64,000 nucleotides of DNA. Origin: Longivirga sp036510975. Its GTDB lineage: Bacteria > Actinomycetota > Actinomycetes > S36-B12 > CAIYMF01. Under the pieces are notes generated by a model. The model was not told the DNA's origin. It ran no database searches and was given only the letters and a program-made list of their open reading frames with translations. The translations under genes were made by a program, and so were the position numbers. This document shows, piece after piece, positions 8,034-16,248 of this stretch (the stretch's first letter is position 1; every line of letters begins with the position of its first letter). The stretch is taken from assembly GCA_036510975.1 (NCBI GenBank), contig DATCCY010000065.1:1-64000 (forward strand), given 5' to 3'.

Positions 8034-9895
8034 TGTGCGTCCCAGGAGTGGATCCGGCGCATCAGCGTTCGACTCTTGTGCTGGACCGCGCCCATGCGGA
8101 CCAGGATGTCGTCGAGCACGTCGATGGCCGAGAGGATGAAGGGGCCCTTGTTCAGCATGACGCAGTCGGCGCGCTGGCTGGCGGCGGCATCGGTGATCTC
8201 CGCGCGGGACGGTGCACCTGTCTTGGCGAGACTCTCCAGGACCTGGGTGGCCCAGATCGAGGGGACGTGAGCGGCCTCGCACAGCGCCAGGATCTGGCGA
8301 GGTACTTCCGCCATGCGCTCGAAGCCGATCTCGACGGCGAGATCGCCACGGGCGATCATGATGCCGACTCGTCGATGGCGCATCGCGACGAGAAGGATCG
8401 CCGGCAGGTTCTCGAAGCCTTGACGCGTCTCGATCTTGAGCACGAGCCCGAGCTGATCAGCTCCTGCCGCGGTGAGCCGGTCCAGGACGTGCTCGATGTC
8501 CGCGGCGTTGCGGACGAAGGACACCGCGACCATGTCGGCGTGCTGGGCGATGAAGGGCAGGTTCGCGTCGTCGTCCGGGGTCAGAGCAGTCAGGGGGACG
8601 TCAGTGTCCGGGAGGTTGATCCCCTTCTCGCTGCCGAGCCGCTGACCCCCCGGCTTCGTGAGGTGCACGTGCAGTGTCGCTGCCCCGTCGGCAACCGTCT
8701 CGACCTCGGCGAGGATGGCACCGTCGTCGAAGAGGACGGCATCGCCCGGTCGCAGTGCGGCGACCGCCTCGGGCAATGTGCATCCGACCCTCGTGTCCGC
8801 TCCGGCCTCGGGCAGTTCGACCGGCGTCAGGTCAGTGGTCAGGACGACGCGGTCACCGACCCGAAGCGACAGCCGGAGCGCGATCGGGGGAATGCCGCTC
8901 GCTGTCGTCGACGACCCGTGGCACGACAACACGGTTCCGTTGGTGAGGTAGACGTTCTGCGGACTCGTGGCCACGACTCCCCCGTCCCCTGCGCGGGTGA
9001 CGGTCAGCGTCCGACGCCGACCGCGGGCGTCGATGACGTCGATGCGCTCACCAAGTCGCCGCTCGGCGAGCCATGAGCCGTCGACCGTGGCCTCCAGGGC
9101 CGGACGGGCCGCCGGGCCGCTCGGCGACGGGACCGGCGCCGGCGTCTCGGGGCAAGTCAGCCAGACCGAGGCCGGAGCCAGAACCGTCCCGCTCTCGGTC
9201 CTCGTGACGCGGGCCCGGCCCACGGATGGCCCGTCGACGATGGGTCCGGTCCGGAGCTTGGGCCCGGGCAGGTCCATCGACACGAGCACCTGACGTCCGG
9301 CCGATGCCGCAGCCGTCCGGACGTTCTCCGCCATCCGCGCCCAGGCCGTCGAATCGTCGTGGGCGCAGTTGATCCGAGCGACATCCATGCCTGCGTGGAC
9401 GAAGGCGGCGACCAGGTCCGGCTCGTCCGCCGCTTCACTGGGCAACGTCACCATGATTCGGGTGGGTCGTCCATCGCGCATGGGCCCGAAGAGTTCGCGT
9501 GAGTTGGCGTCGAGGATGTTCTCGCCGCGCATCAGGGCGCGCCTCAGCGCGTCGAGGTCCTGCACGTCGCTGTCGCCGCCCAACGCCCCGACCAACGTGC
9601 GGGCGGCGACCACCTTCGCCCTGACGTCGGCACCCGTGGCGGCCAGGGAGGTGACGCCGAGGTCCATCAGGTCGCCCTGGAGCTCTCGAAGGTCGAGCTG
9701 ACGCATGGTGGTGAAGTGGACGAGGTTCAGCGCTCCGGGGCGATGGACCTCGTCGACGGCAGCGATGTCGTCGGCGTGATCCATCTCGGACTTGTCCAGC
9801 GCGGCGAGCAGGGAGTCGAGCCGACCGGCCGACGTCGCGAGCGGCACGGCCGTCGCCGCGGGCGATCGCGCGCCTCGACGGGTCTCCGGACTCAT
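8030..9895 (-). CDS. Atypical pyruvate-kinase-like protein
   Basis: About 621 residues. Roughly the first 150 are helical and not part of pyruvate kinase. The barrel follows with IMVTLPSEA, the substrate-loop equivalent MDVARINCAHDD, a long insertion at the B-domain position (about residues 230-400), and then MVAVSFVRNAADI, the KIE catalytic segment in VLKIETRQGF, MIARGDLAVEIG and IWATQVLESLAKTGAPSRAE. It stops soon afterwards and lacks the C-terminal allosteric domain. Key active-site residues are kept, so a phosphoenolpyruvate-linked reaction is plausible, but this is unlikely to be the housekeeping enzyme. The ATG at 9895 is chosen without a clear ribosome site; a GTG at 9964 is possible. 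Confidence 0.65.
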   Translation of the reverse strand: MSPETRRGARSPAATAVPLATSAGRLDSLLAALDKSEMDHADDIAAVDEVHRPGALNLVHFTTMRQLDLRELQGDLMDLGVTSLAATGADVRAKVVAARTLVGALGGDSDVQDLDALRRALMRGENILDANSRELFGPMRDGRPTRIMVTLPSEAADEPDLVAAFVHAGMDVARINCAHDDSTAWARMAENVRTAAASAGRQVLVSMDLPGPKLRTGPIVDGPSVGRARVTRTESGTVLAPASVWLTCPETPAPVPSPSGPAARPALEATVDGSWLAERRLGERIDVIDARGRRRTLTVTRAGDGGVVATSPQNVYLTNGTVLSCHGSSTTASGIPPIALRLSLRVGDRVVLTTDLTPVELPEAGADTRVGCTLPEAVAALRPGDAVLFDDGAILAEVETVADGAATLHVHLTKPGGQRLGSEKGINLPDTDVPLTALTPDDDANLPFIAQHADMVAVSFVRNAADIEHVLDRLTAAGADQLGLVLKIETRQGFENLPAILLVAMRHRRVGIMIARGDLAVEIGFERMAEVPRQILALCEAAHVPSIWATQVLESLAKTGAPSRAEITDAAASQRADCVMLNKGPFILSAIDVLDDILVRMGAVQHKSRTLMRRIHSWDAQ

Positions 9896-10062
9896 GGCTT
9901 TGCTGGTTCGTGAGCGGGCCGTGACGGCGACCGTGACGCGAGGCGGCGATCGGTCTCCCGACACAGTCGTCGATCGCGATCACCGGGGCCTCCGAGCCCC
10001 CACAAGGCACGTGCCCTCATGGCGATGTCCTCTCTCCTGCCGGCGAGTCACCGGACGTTTCG

Positions 10063-10917
10063 TCAGGCGTCGCGGTGGGTGAGTGCGTAGTTGGCCACGA
10101 CCATGAGTGCGGTGGTCCAGGCGCAGAAGACGCCGAATCCCTGCCACGGGCCCAGCAGCCGGTCGGGTGACTGGAAGGTGGTGGTGATCTGCTGACCAGC
10201 CTCGGTGGGCAGGTAGGCGTGGATGTGCGCGCCGATCGTGCCGGGCAGGAGCAGGGTCAGCGGGGACAGCACGAGGACGAAGCCGACGATCCCGGTGATC
10301 GCACCCGCGGTGTGGCGCACGAGGGTTCCGATGGCGATGGCGAACACGCCGAGCACGGCGATGTAGAGACCGACGCCGATGATCGCCCGCAGCACACCGG
10401 AATCGGACACGGACACCGACAGGTGCGAGTGGAAGATCGCCGACCCGAGAAAGAACGACGGGAAGGCCGCGACCTCGGCGACGACGAACACCAGGACGGC
10501 GAACACGATCGCCTTGGCCAGGAGCATCGGGGTGCGCGCCGGGACGGCGAGCAGGCTGGCGCGGATCGTGCCGCTCGAGTACTCCCCCGTCATGACCAGC
10601 ACGCCGAGCACGCAGACCGCGAGCTGGCTGAACTGGAACCCGGATCCGAGGATCTGGCTGGTCGGGTCCGCGATCAGCTGCTGGCGCGTCGCGAGATCGA
10701 TGGTGTCCCACTGAGAGGTGGTCAGCCAGCTCAACAGGGCGGTGAACCCGATCGTCAGCAGCACGAGGGTCACCAGCGCCCAGATCGTCGAGCGGACGGA
10801 GCGGATCTTGGTCCACTCCGATCGCAGGAGGTCGCGGAAGCCGGGGTCGACGGCATGGTCTCTCATGGTGCTGGGCGTCGAGGACGCCGTGCTGAGCGTC
10901 GTGCCGGTGGTGCTCAC
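10063..10917 (-). CDS. ABC-2 type transporter permease
   Basis: The 284-residue membrane protein has six predicted transmembrane segments and the ABC-2 pattern: DLLRSEWTKIRSVRSTIWAL before helix 1, GVLVMTGEYSSGTIRASLLAVPAR between helices 2 and 3, and paired C-terminal helices. It starts at a GTG overlapping the stop of the ATPase gene, so the two should be made together as an exporter. Exported substrate unknown; relatives move drugs, peptides or lipids. Last gene of the six-gene operon. Confidence 0.85.
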   Translation of the reverse strand: MSTTGTTLSTASSTPSTMRDHAVDPGFRDLLRSEWTKIRSVRSTIWALVTLVLLTIGFTALLSWLTTSQWDTIDLATRQQLIADPTSQILGSGFQFSQLAVCVLGVLVMTGEYSSGTIRASLLAVPARTPMLLAKAIVFAVLVFVVAEVAAFPSFFLGSAIFHSHLSVSVSDSGVLRAIIGVGLYIAVLGVFAIAIGTLVRHTAGAITGIVGFVLVLSPLTLLLPGTIGAHIHAYLPTEAGQQITTTFQSPDRLLGPWQGFGVFCAWTTALMVVANYALTHRDA

Positions 10918-11876
10918 AGGGTGCTCCGATCAGAGACGAGGACGCCGCGCTCGGCGAGGTCCGGTGTGTCGGAGCGCTGTCCGCCGAAATCCCGGTGGTC
11001 GTGGGTGCGTTCCATGAACGCCTCCTCCAGCGACGCGCGCTGAGGGCTGAGCTCGTGGAGGACGAGTCCTGCCTTGCCGGCGATCTCGCCGATGCGCTCG
11101 GCATCGAGCAGCCGTACGACGAGTGCGCCGTCGTCGTCGACGCTGACCTCCGCACCGGCCGAGTCGAGCAGCTCCCGGAGAGCGACCGCCTCGGGGGCCC
11201 TCACGAGGACGGTCTCCTCGGAGTTGTTGGCGATGAACTCCTCGGTGCTGCTCTCGGCGATGAGCCGGCCGCGGCCGATGACGACGAGGTCGTCCGCGGT
11301 CTGGGACATCTCGCTCATCAGGTGGCTCGACACCAGGACCGTGCGGCCCTGACCGGCGAGGTACTTGAGCATGCTTCGGAACCAGAAGATCCCGTCGGGG
11401 TCCAGCCCGTTGACGGGCTCGTCGAGGATCAGTACCTCAGGGTCGCCCAGCAGGGCCGCGGCGATGCCGAGGCGTTGACCCATGCCGAGGGAGAACGCTC
11501 CGACCCGGTCGTGGGCGACGTCGTGCAGACCGACGAGGTCGATTACCTCGTCGACGCGGCGGGTGGGGATCGCCTGGGTCTGGGCCAGGTAGAGCAGATG
11601 GTTGTACGCCGAGCGGCCGGGGTGCACCGCGCCCGCCTCCAGGAGTGCACCGACCACGCGCAGCGGCGTCGTGAGCTCGCCGTAGCGCTTGCCGTCGATG
11701 GTGGCCGTACCGCTGGTGGGTCGGTCCAGCCCGAGGATGAGCCGCATCGTGGTCGACTTGCCGGCCCCGTTGGGTCCGAGGAAGCCGGTGACGGTGCCGG
11801 GCCGCAAGGTGAACGACAGGTGATCCACGGCGATCTTGTCGCCGTAGCTCTTGCACAGGTCCCGTACCTCGATCAT
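10914..11876 (-). CDS. ABC transporter ATP-binding protein
   Basis: The 320-residue ATPase has all nucleotide-binding motifs: Walker A GPNGAGKS near residue 36, a Q-loop region, the signature SLGMGQRLGIA, Walker B VLILDEPVNGLDP, and the switch His in SSHLMSE. A C-terminal extension of about 90 residues (SAGAEVSVDDDGALVVRLLD) is typical of DrrA/CcmA-like exporters of this type. The ATG at 11876 overlaps the preceding gene's stop; its own stop overlaps the permease start. It powers the adjacent ABC-2 permease. Confidence 0.9.
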   Translation of the reverse strand: MIEVRDLCKSYGDKIAVDHLSFTLRPGTVTGFLGPNGAGKSTTMRLILGLDRPTSGTATIDGKRYGELTTPLRVVGALLEAGAVHPGRSAYNHLLYLAQTQAIPTRRVDEVIDLVGLHDVAHDRVGAFSLGMGQRLGIAAALLGDPEVLILDEPVNGLDPDGIFWFRSMLKYLAGQGRTVLVSSHLMSEMSQTADDLVVIGRGRLIAESSTEEFIANNSEETVLVRAPEAVALRELLDSAGAEVSVDDDGALVVRLLDAERIGEIAGKAGLVLHELSPQRASLEEAFMERTHDHRDFGGQRSDTPDLAERGVLVSDRSTL

Positions 11877-12787
11877 GAGATGCCTTCCATCGAACGGCTT
11901 GCGTGGCGACGCAGAGGTCGTAGCGCGAGTCCCAGGGGGACGAGACCGAGGACCGCCCAGGCGAGGAACGCCGGCGACATCGCGGCGCTGGCGAAGTCGG
12001 TGCTCGGGTCCGCCTGGGAGCCGAACCACTGGTCGACCCCGATCCCGAGGGCTTCGAGCACCCACAGGGTGAGCAGCGATGTGGTGAGGAGGTATCCCCA
12101 CGGCAGACCGCGCCAGAGCCAGACGGCGGAGACGACCATGAGGGGGATCCAGACGGCGAGGTCCTGGATGTAGACCGGGTTGGTGATGGCTCCGGAGCCG
12201 AGGAGGAAGGACCCCGGGTGCTCCGCCGTGATCGTGGGGATGATCGTGCGAAGCCACACGAGGGCGTTGAGAACGCAGACGGTCCACGCGTAGATCGCGA
12301 TGCCACGCACGGCCAGACGTCCGGTCACGTGCCGGGCGAGACCGGCGACGTCGGTCTGCACGAGGACGGCGCCGATCGACCACAGGGCCAGGGCGAACAT
12401 CAGCACGTAGACCAGGAAGAACCTGTTGTACGGGGTTGCGAACAGGAGTACCACCGCGTTGTACAGCAGGTAGGCCGAGGCGCCGAGCCAGACGACGACG
12501 GCGCGCAGCGACCCGCGGCTGCTCGACCACATCGCGACGAGCAGGACGGGGACAGCGACCGCAGCGACGACCAGGGCGGTACCGCGTGCGTTCCCGACCG
12601 ACACTGCGGGTCCGGCGATCGAGTCCTTGGCGACAAAGGTCACGACTCCCGCGGCGAGGGCAGCGGCCGCGAGTCCCGCGGAGAGCCAGTAGCTCGTCCG
12701 GCCGGGGTCGGGGCCTGCCGTCCTCGGCGTCGCTCGGCCGTCACCGACAGCTCCGGTGGCGCGCAGACCGGTTGTGGTGCCGCTCAT
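11873..12787 (-). CDS. Multi-pass membrane protein of unknown function
   Basis: The 304-residue protein has a short polar N-terminus and about eight hydrophobic helices, for example YWLSAGLAAAALAAGVVTFV, GTALVVAAVAVPVLLVAMW and FLLVYVLMFALALWSIGAVL. I see no catalytic motif. Both ends overlap neighbours by 4 bases, placing it in the operon ahead of the ABC exporter. It may be an accessory membrane subunit, but that is inference from position. Confidence 0.7.
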   Translation of the reverse strand: MSGTTTGLRATGAVGDGRATPRTAGPDPGRTSYWLSAGLAAAALAAGVVTFVAKDSIAGPAVSVGNARGTALVVAAVAVPVLLVAMWSSSRGSLRAVVVWLGASAYLLYNAVVLLFATPYNRFFLVYVLMFALALWSIGAVLVQTDVAGLARHVTGRLAVRGIAIYAWTVCVLNALVWLRTIIPTITAEHPGSFLLGSGAITNPVYIQDLAVWIPLMVVSAVWLWRGLPWGYLLTTSLLTLWVLEALGIGVDQWFGSQADPSTDFASAAMSPAFLAWAVLGLVPLGLALRPLRRHASRSMEGIS

Positions 12788-13161
12788 GTCGACGCCGTCC
12801 CCGCCTGGTGCGGGAAGCGAGCATCCAGGCTCGGTACGGGTAGCACGGGCACGTTCCGATCACGGTGGATGAGGCCCATCAGGACCCACGCGACGATGCC
12901 CAGCACAGGTGACACCAGGCTCGTGACCGTAAGCGCCGCGAACGGGACGGTGCCGACGACCAGGAGGGCGAGGGTCAGACCCCTGACTCGTCCCGCCACC
13001 CACGGGGCCGCGACAAGTGCAAGGCCGCCCACAACACCAACCACCCGGGTGAGCGCGGATCCGGAGCCCAAGCCCATGAGCACCTCGAAGGCGCCGAGCA
13101 GGCTCACGAGTGCGCTCATCCAGCGGGTGCTCGGCGACGACGTGGTCCGGTCGGTGCTCAT
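12784..13161 (-). CDS. Small membrane protein
   Basis: 125 residues with about four hydrophobic segments (MSALVSLLGAFEVLMGLG, VVGVVGGLALVAAPWVAG, LTLALLVVGTVPFAALTVTS, PVLGIVAWVLMGLI) and a polar tail. Not recognised beyond that. It overlaps the nitroreductase-like gene upstream and the larger membrane protein downstream by 4 bases each, so it is translated as part of the same operon. Confidence 0.65.
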   Translation of the reverse strand: MSTDRTTSSPSTRWMSALVSLLGAFEVLMGLGSGSALTRVVGVVGGLALVAAPWVAGRVRGLTLALLVVGTVPFAALTVTSLVSPVLGIVAWVLMGLIHRDRNVPVLPVPSLDARFPHQAGTAST

Positions 13162-14381
13162 CGCGTCACCGCGCTGACCGGGCGTCGAGGGCTCAGCAAC
13201 GCCTCACGCGCGGGGTAGCCGACCCGGAACGTCGACAGCACGTTCTCACCGGAGGTGGCGAGCAACGCGTGCAACCGCGGCCCGAACGTCGCTGTGGCGC
13301 CGAGGGCGAGCTCCCGGTCGATCCGTTCGGTGACCTGGTTCATGTGCTGCAGGGCGATGCCCTCGCTGGTCGCGGCCAGGTGGATGCGCTGCAGGAGGCG
13401 GCCACCGGTCAACCGCTGGTCCGCTGCCGTCACGTCGGCCACGGTGATGACGCCGTAGGCCGCGGCGGTGCGCGTGTGCACGGTGAGCGTCTGATCGAGC
13501 CAGAACGCATCGCCGGCCTCGCGTGTAGACGCCGGCGCGAGCTTCGCGAGCGAGAGCATCAGCGGGGCGAGCCCCTGCCCGTCGAGGGTGAGCCCGTCGC
13601 GATACGCGTCGATGTCGGCACGGTCGTTGCGGAACCACGCGAACGCGTCCCGGGACTGCTGGTCGTCGCCGACCACAGCGCCCGCAGCGTCGATGAGCAT
13701 CGAGCTCATCACTGCCATCTCGCTCGCCGAGGTGAACCAGCGGACCGACACGCCGGGCAGGCCGTCCGTCTGTGAGCTCAGCGTTGCGAGGCTCTCGGTC
13801 GAGACCGTCTGGGTGGTGTAGGGGCCGCGGTTGCTGTGCCGCAACCCGATCGCGTCGTAGGACGCCGCGGGCGACACCGTCGCCGGTGTCAGCGTGATGC
13901 TCGCGGCGTGCGTCGGGTCGGACTGCTGCGGCAGGAGTGCCACGGTGGCCCGATACCCGCGAGCCTGCGCGGCGAGAACGAGGTTCTCCACGGCGCAGCC
14001 GAGACCGATCATCTGCTCTCGGCCGTAGGGATCGAGGGCCCCGGTCCGACGACCGAGGTCGGCGAAGACGTCCACCGATGTCGGCGTGACGGCGAACATC
14101 CACGACTGGCTGTTGTGCGGGTTGGCCGCCAGGATCGCAGCTGCGACCATGCCGAGCGGACTCGCATCGTCACGCCAGTGCGACCACGGGTCGTAGGGCT
14201 CCCCGTCACCGGAGTCGAGCACACCGTTGGAGTAGACGCGGTAGCTGCCGACCCCGATCCCTGCGACCAGGACCGTCAACGCGCCCGCGCCGACGCCCTT
14301 GAGGAGCGCACGACGTGTCACCCCGACGCCCCGGGGATTCTCCCCGGCGGGGGCTTCCACGAGCTCCCGTTCGATCGTCAT
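13158..14381 (-). CDS. Tat-exported Acg-like nitroreductase-fold protein
   Basis: The 407-residue protein opens with a twin-arginine signal: T22-R-R-A-L-L-K28 followed by the hydrophobic GVGAGALTVLVAGIGVGSY. The rest resembles the Acg/Rv3131 nitroreductase-fold family: an AANPHNSQSWMFAV motif, GLGCAVENLVLAA, SNRGPYTTQTV, and a C-terminal GIALQHMNQVTERID. These are FMN-binding proteins of unclear substrate; in mycobacteria Acg relatives belong to the dormancy response. Tat export would fit folding around flavin before transport. Start and stop both overlap neighbours by 4 bases. Confidence 0.7.
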   Translation of the reverse strand: MTIERELVEAPAGENPRGVGVTRRALLKGVGAGALTVLVAGIGVGSYRVYSNGVLDSGDGEPYDPWSHWRDDASPLGMVAAAILAANPHNSQSWMFAVTPTSVDVFADLGRRTGALDPYGREQMIGLGCAVENLVLAAQARGYRATVALLPQQSDPTHAASITLTPATVSPAASYDAIGLRHSNRGPYTTQTVSTESLATLSSQTDGLPGVSVRWFTSASEMAVMSSMLIDAAGAVVGDDQQSRDAFAWFRNDRADIDAYRDGLTLDGQGLAPLMLSLAKLAPASTREAGDAFWLDQTLTVHTRTAAAYGVITVADVTAADQRLTGGRLLQRIHLAATSEGIALQHMNQVTERIDRELALGATATFGPRLHALLATSGENVLSTFRVGYPAREALLSPRRPVSAVTR

Positions 14382-15331
14382 GACGTGGCCATCTCCGCTG
14401 AGCGCTGGAATGCGTCCACGGTGGTCACGATCGCCTCGCCCAGCGGGGTCACCTGCCCGCCGAACATCGTCCTGTACTTCGTGGTGTCGAGCACGAACGG
14501 CTCCTCGAACTCGTACGCCATCTCGGCGAGCCCACGCATCATCGGGTTCACCAGGCCGATGGCGCGCAGCGCGAGGCGCGGCATGACACGGATACCGACC
14601 GGATGCCCGACCCGGGCCTCGACCATGTCAAGGATCGCCCGTGTGGTGACGGTCTCGGGTCCCGGCAGGTGCCAGACCTGCCCGACCGAGCGATCGTCGG
14701 TGCCGAGCACGGCAAGCGCTGCGGCGACGTCAGGGACATAGCTGTAGGTGTGCAGCAGGTCGGGGTCCCCGATGAAGTCGACCTTCTTGCCGGCCACCGC
14801 GTTGGGGAAGAACTGACGACCGAGTGCCGACTCGGTCACTCCGGCCCCGAACAGGTCGGCGGCGCGGCCGATCGCGATGCGGACCCGACCTGTGGCGGAG
14901 GCCGACAGCAGATCATGGGTCATCGCCACACGCGTGCGGCCCTTCACCGTCGTCGCGGCGAGCGGGAGATCCTCGGTCATGGGTCGACCGCCCGTCGGCC
15001 CGTAGCCGTAGACGTTCTCGAAGCTGACCAGCAGCGCGCCGGTGTGCTCGGCTGCCATGAGCACGCCGTGCTGCAGCGGCGGGAACAGGGTCGGCCACGC
15101 CGTGTATGAGGCGTTGAGGCACTGGTAGATCACCGTGGCGCCCTTCGCAGCGTCGGTGGCGGACTCCGGGTAGGCCGCGTCGGCCTGCCGCCAGTCGATG
15201 CCGTCCGGCAGGTGCGCCGGAAGGTGGCGCGAGACCGCTCGTACGTCGAGCCCCCGACCCGCAAGGTGCTCCAGAAGCGCGCCTCCGACCTGTCCAGTGC
15301 CGAACACGACGTGCAGTTCGTTGCTGTTCAC
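14378..15331 (-). CDS. NAD(P)-dependent epimerase/dehydratase-like protein
   Basis: About 317 residues with an extended SDR/atypical epimerase fold. The N-terminal nucleotide-binding strand reads VVFGTGQVGGALLEHLAGRGLDVRAV (first glycines near residue 10); VYGYGPTGG and MTEDLPLAATTVKGRTR mark the central region, and YVPDVAAALAVLG is the usual SDR helix. The catalytic Tyr-x3-Lys is not obvious. The GTG at 15331 is preferred over an ATG at 15427 because GAGGATCAA lies just before it and the Rossmann strand starts within ten residues. First gene of the six-gene operon. Substrate unknown. Confidence 0.7.
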   Translation of the reverse strand: MNSNELHVVFGTGQVGGALLEHLAGRGLDVRAVSRHLPAHLPDGIDWRQADAAYPESATDAAKGATVIYQCLNASYTAWPTLFPPLQHGVLMAAEHTGALLVSFENVYGYGPTGGRPMTEDLPLAATTVKGRTRVAMTHDLLSASATGRVRIAIGRAADLFGAGVTESALGRQFFPNAVAGKKVDFIGDPDLLHTYSYVPDVAAALAVLGTDDRSVGQVWHLPGPETVTTRAILDMVEARVGHPVGIRVMPRLALRAIGLVNPMMRGLAEMAYEFEEPFVLDTTKYRTMFGGQVTPLGEAIVTTVDAFQRSAEMATS

Positions 15332-16056
15332 TTGATCCTCGACTCTGATCGAGACCCGACACGACACGGTGGCGGGCTCGAGCTGTGGGTGACAGGCGCC
15401 AGTGCGACCCGGCGCTTCGGACGACACGGCCGACGGTCATGCGATCGACGGCAGGGCCACGTCGCGACAGGCATCGCGCCGTGGGTGGTCCCTGCTGGTT
15501 GCTACGAGTCGGCGGTGCTCGGACGCAGGAGGACGCTGGGGATTCCCCGCGCTGACGGAGGGAGGTGGATCAGCTGGTTCAACACAAGGCTCACCGGCTC
15601 GCAACAACACACGGAAGCGGCGGGCAAGCACATGGTCCGAACCGGTCCACTCGCGCTAAGTAGCACCATCATCGCACGAAAGCCGATGACGAGTGCGGGC
15701 ACCGCGACGCCGTCTCAGCAGGCGCCTTGACTCAGCCCGCGAGTCGGCGCCGCCAACGCGGACCAGGAAGTTGTTGGCCCTCAAGAGATTGCGCCGATGG
15801 CCTGAGCCGATCAGCCGTGGTGTCGAACCACCTCCACGCAGAATCGGCGTCTCTGCGACTCATCGCCCGCGACAGGGCGGAAGATGAACATCTGGACAAC
15901 AGATCCGCGCAGTCGGCCGCGCTCGCCGGGCGCGCATTGGTAGGTCGTTCGGGCTAGCGTGGCGATCGTGGCCCGCGGCGTCGCGCCTGGGTGCGATCTC
16001 GGGTCCCGACGATCGCGGCGACCGACTCAACCGGTCGTCCGGGCAGGGAGGTCACC
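15332..16056. other. 725-base region without a supported gene
   Basis: This stretch separates the divergent epimerase operon (-) and small membrane protein (+). Short open frames exist on both strands, but none has a ribosome site plus a recognisable protein pattern. Base composition drops slightly near 15580-15680. It probably holds promoters for both sides; a decayed gene remnant cannot be excluded. Confidence 0.5.
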
Positions 16057-16248
16057 ATGGCAGGAACGTCGAGGACCACGACGGCAGGAGCCGGTGGAGG
16101 CGGAGCCGTCTACGGCCTCGGGCTGATCGGCGCGTTGGTGTACTACTGGCAGAACGCGGACGGGTTCTGGCTGCACATCTGGGCGTTCTTCGAGGCGATC
16201 CTCTGGCCGGCGTTCGTCGTGTACGACCTCCTCCGACACCTGCACTGA
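16057..16248 (+). CDS. Small conserved-type membrane protein
   Basis: The 63-residue protein has a short Thr/Gly-rich N-terminus and two hydrophobic stretches, AVYGLGLIGALVYYWQ and HIWAFFEAILWPAFVVYDLL. It matches a widespread type of tiny inner-membrane protein of unknown role. The ATG at 16057 follows AGGGAGG at six bases. Its stop overlaps the start of the hydrolase gene by one base, implying co-translation. Confidence 0.75.
   Translation: MAGTSRTTTAGAGGGGAVYGLGLIGALVYYWQNADGFWLHIWAFFEAILWPAFVVYDLLRHLH

Noticed and set aside
8030..9895. Housekeeping pyruvate kinase
   Set aside because: Extra N-terminus, large B-domain insertion and missing C-terminal domain make it atypical; its operon partners are not glycolytic.
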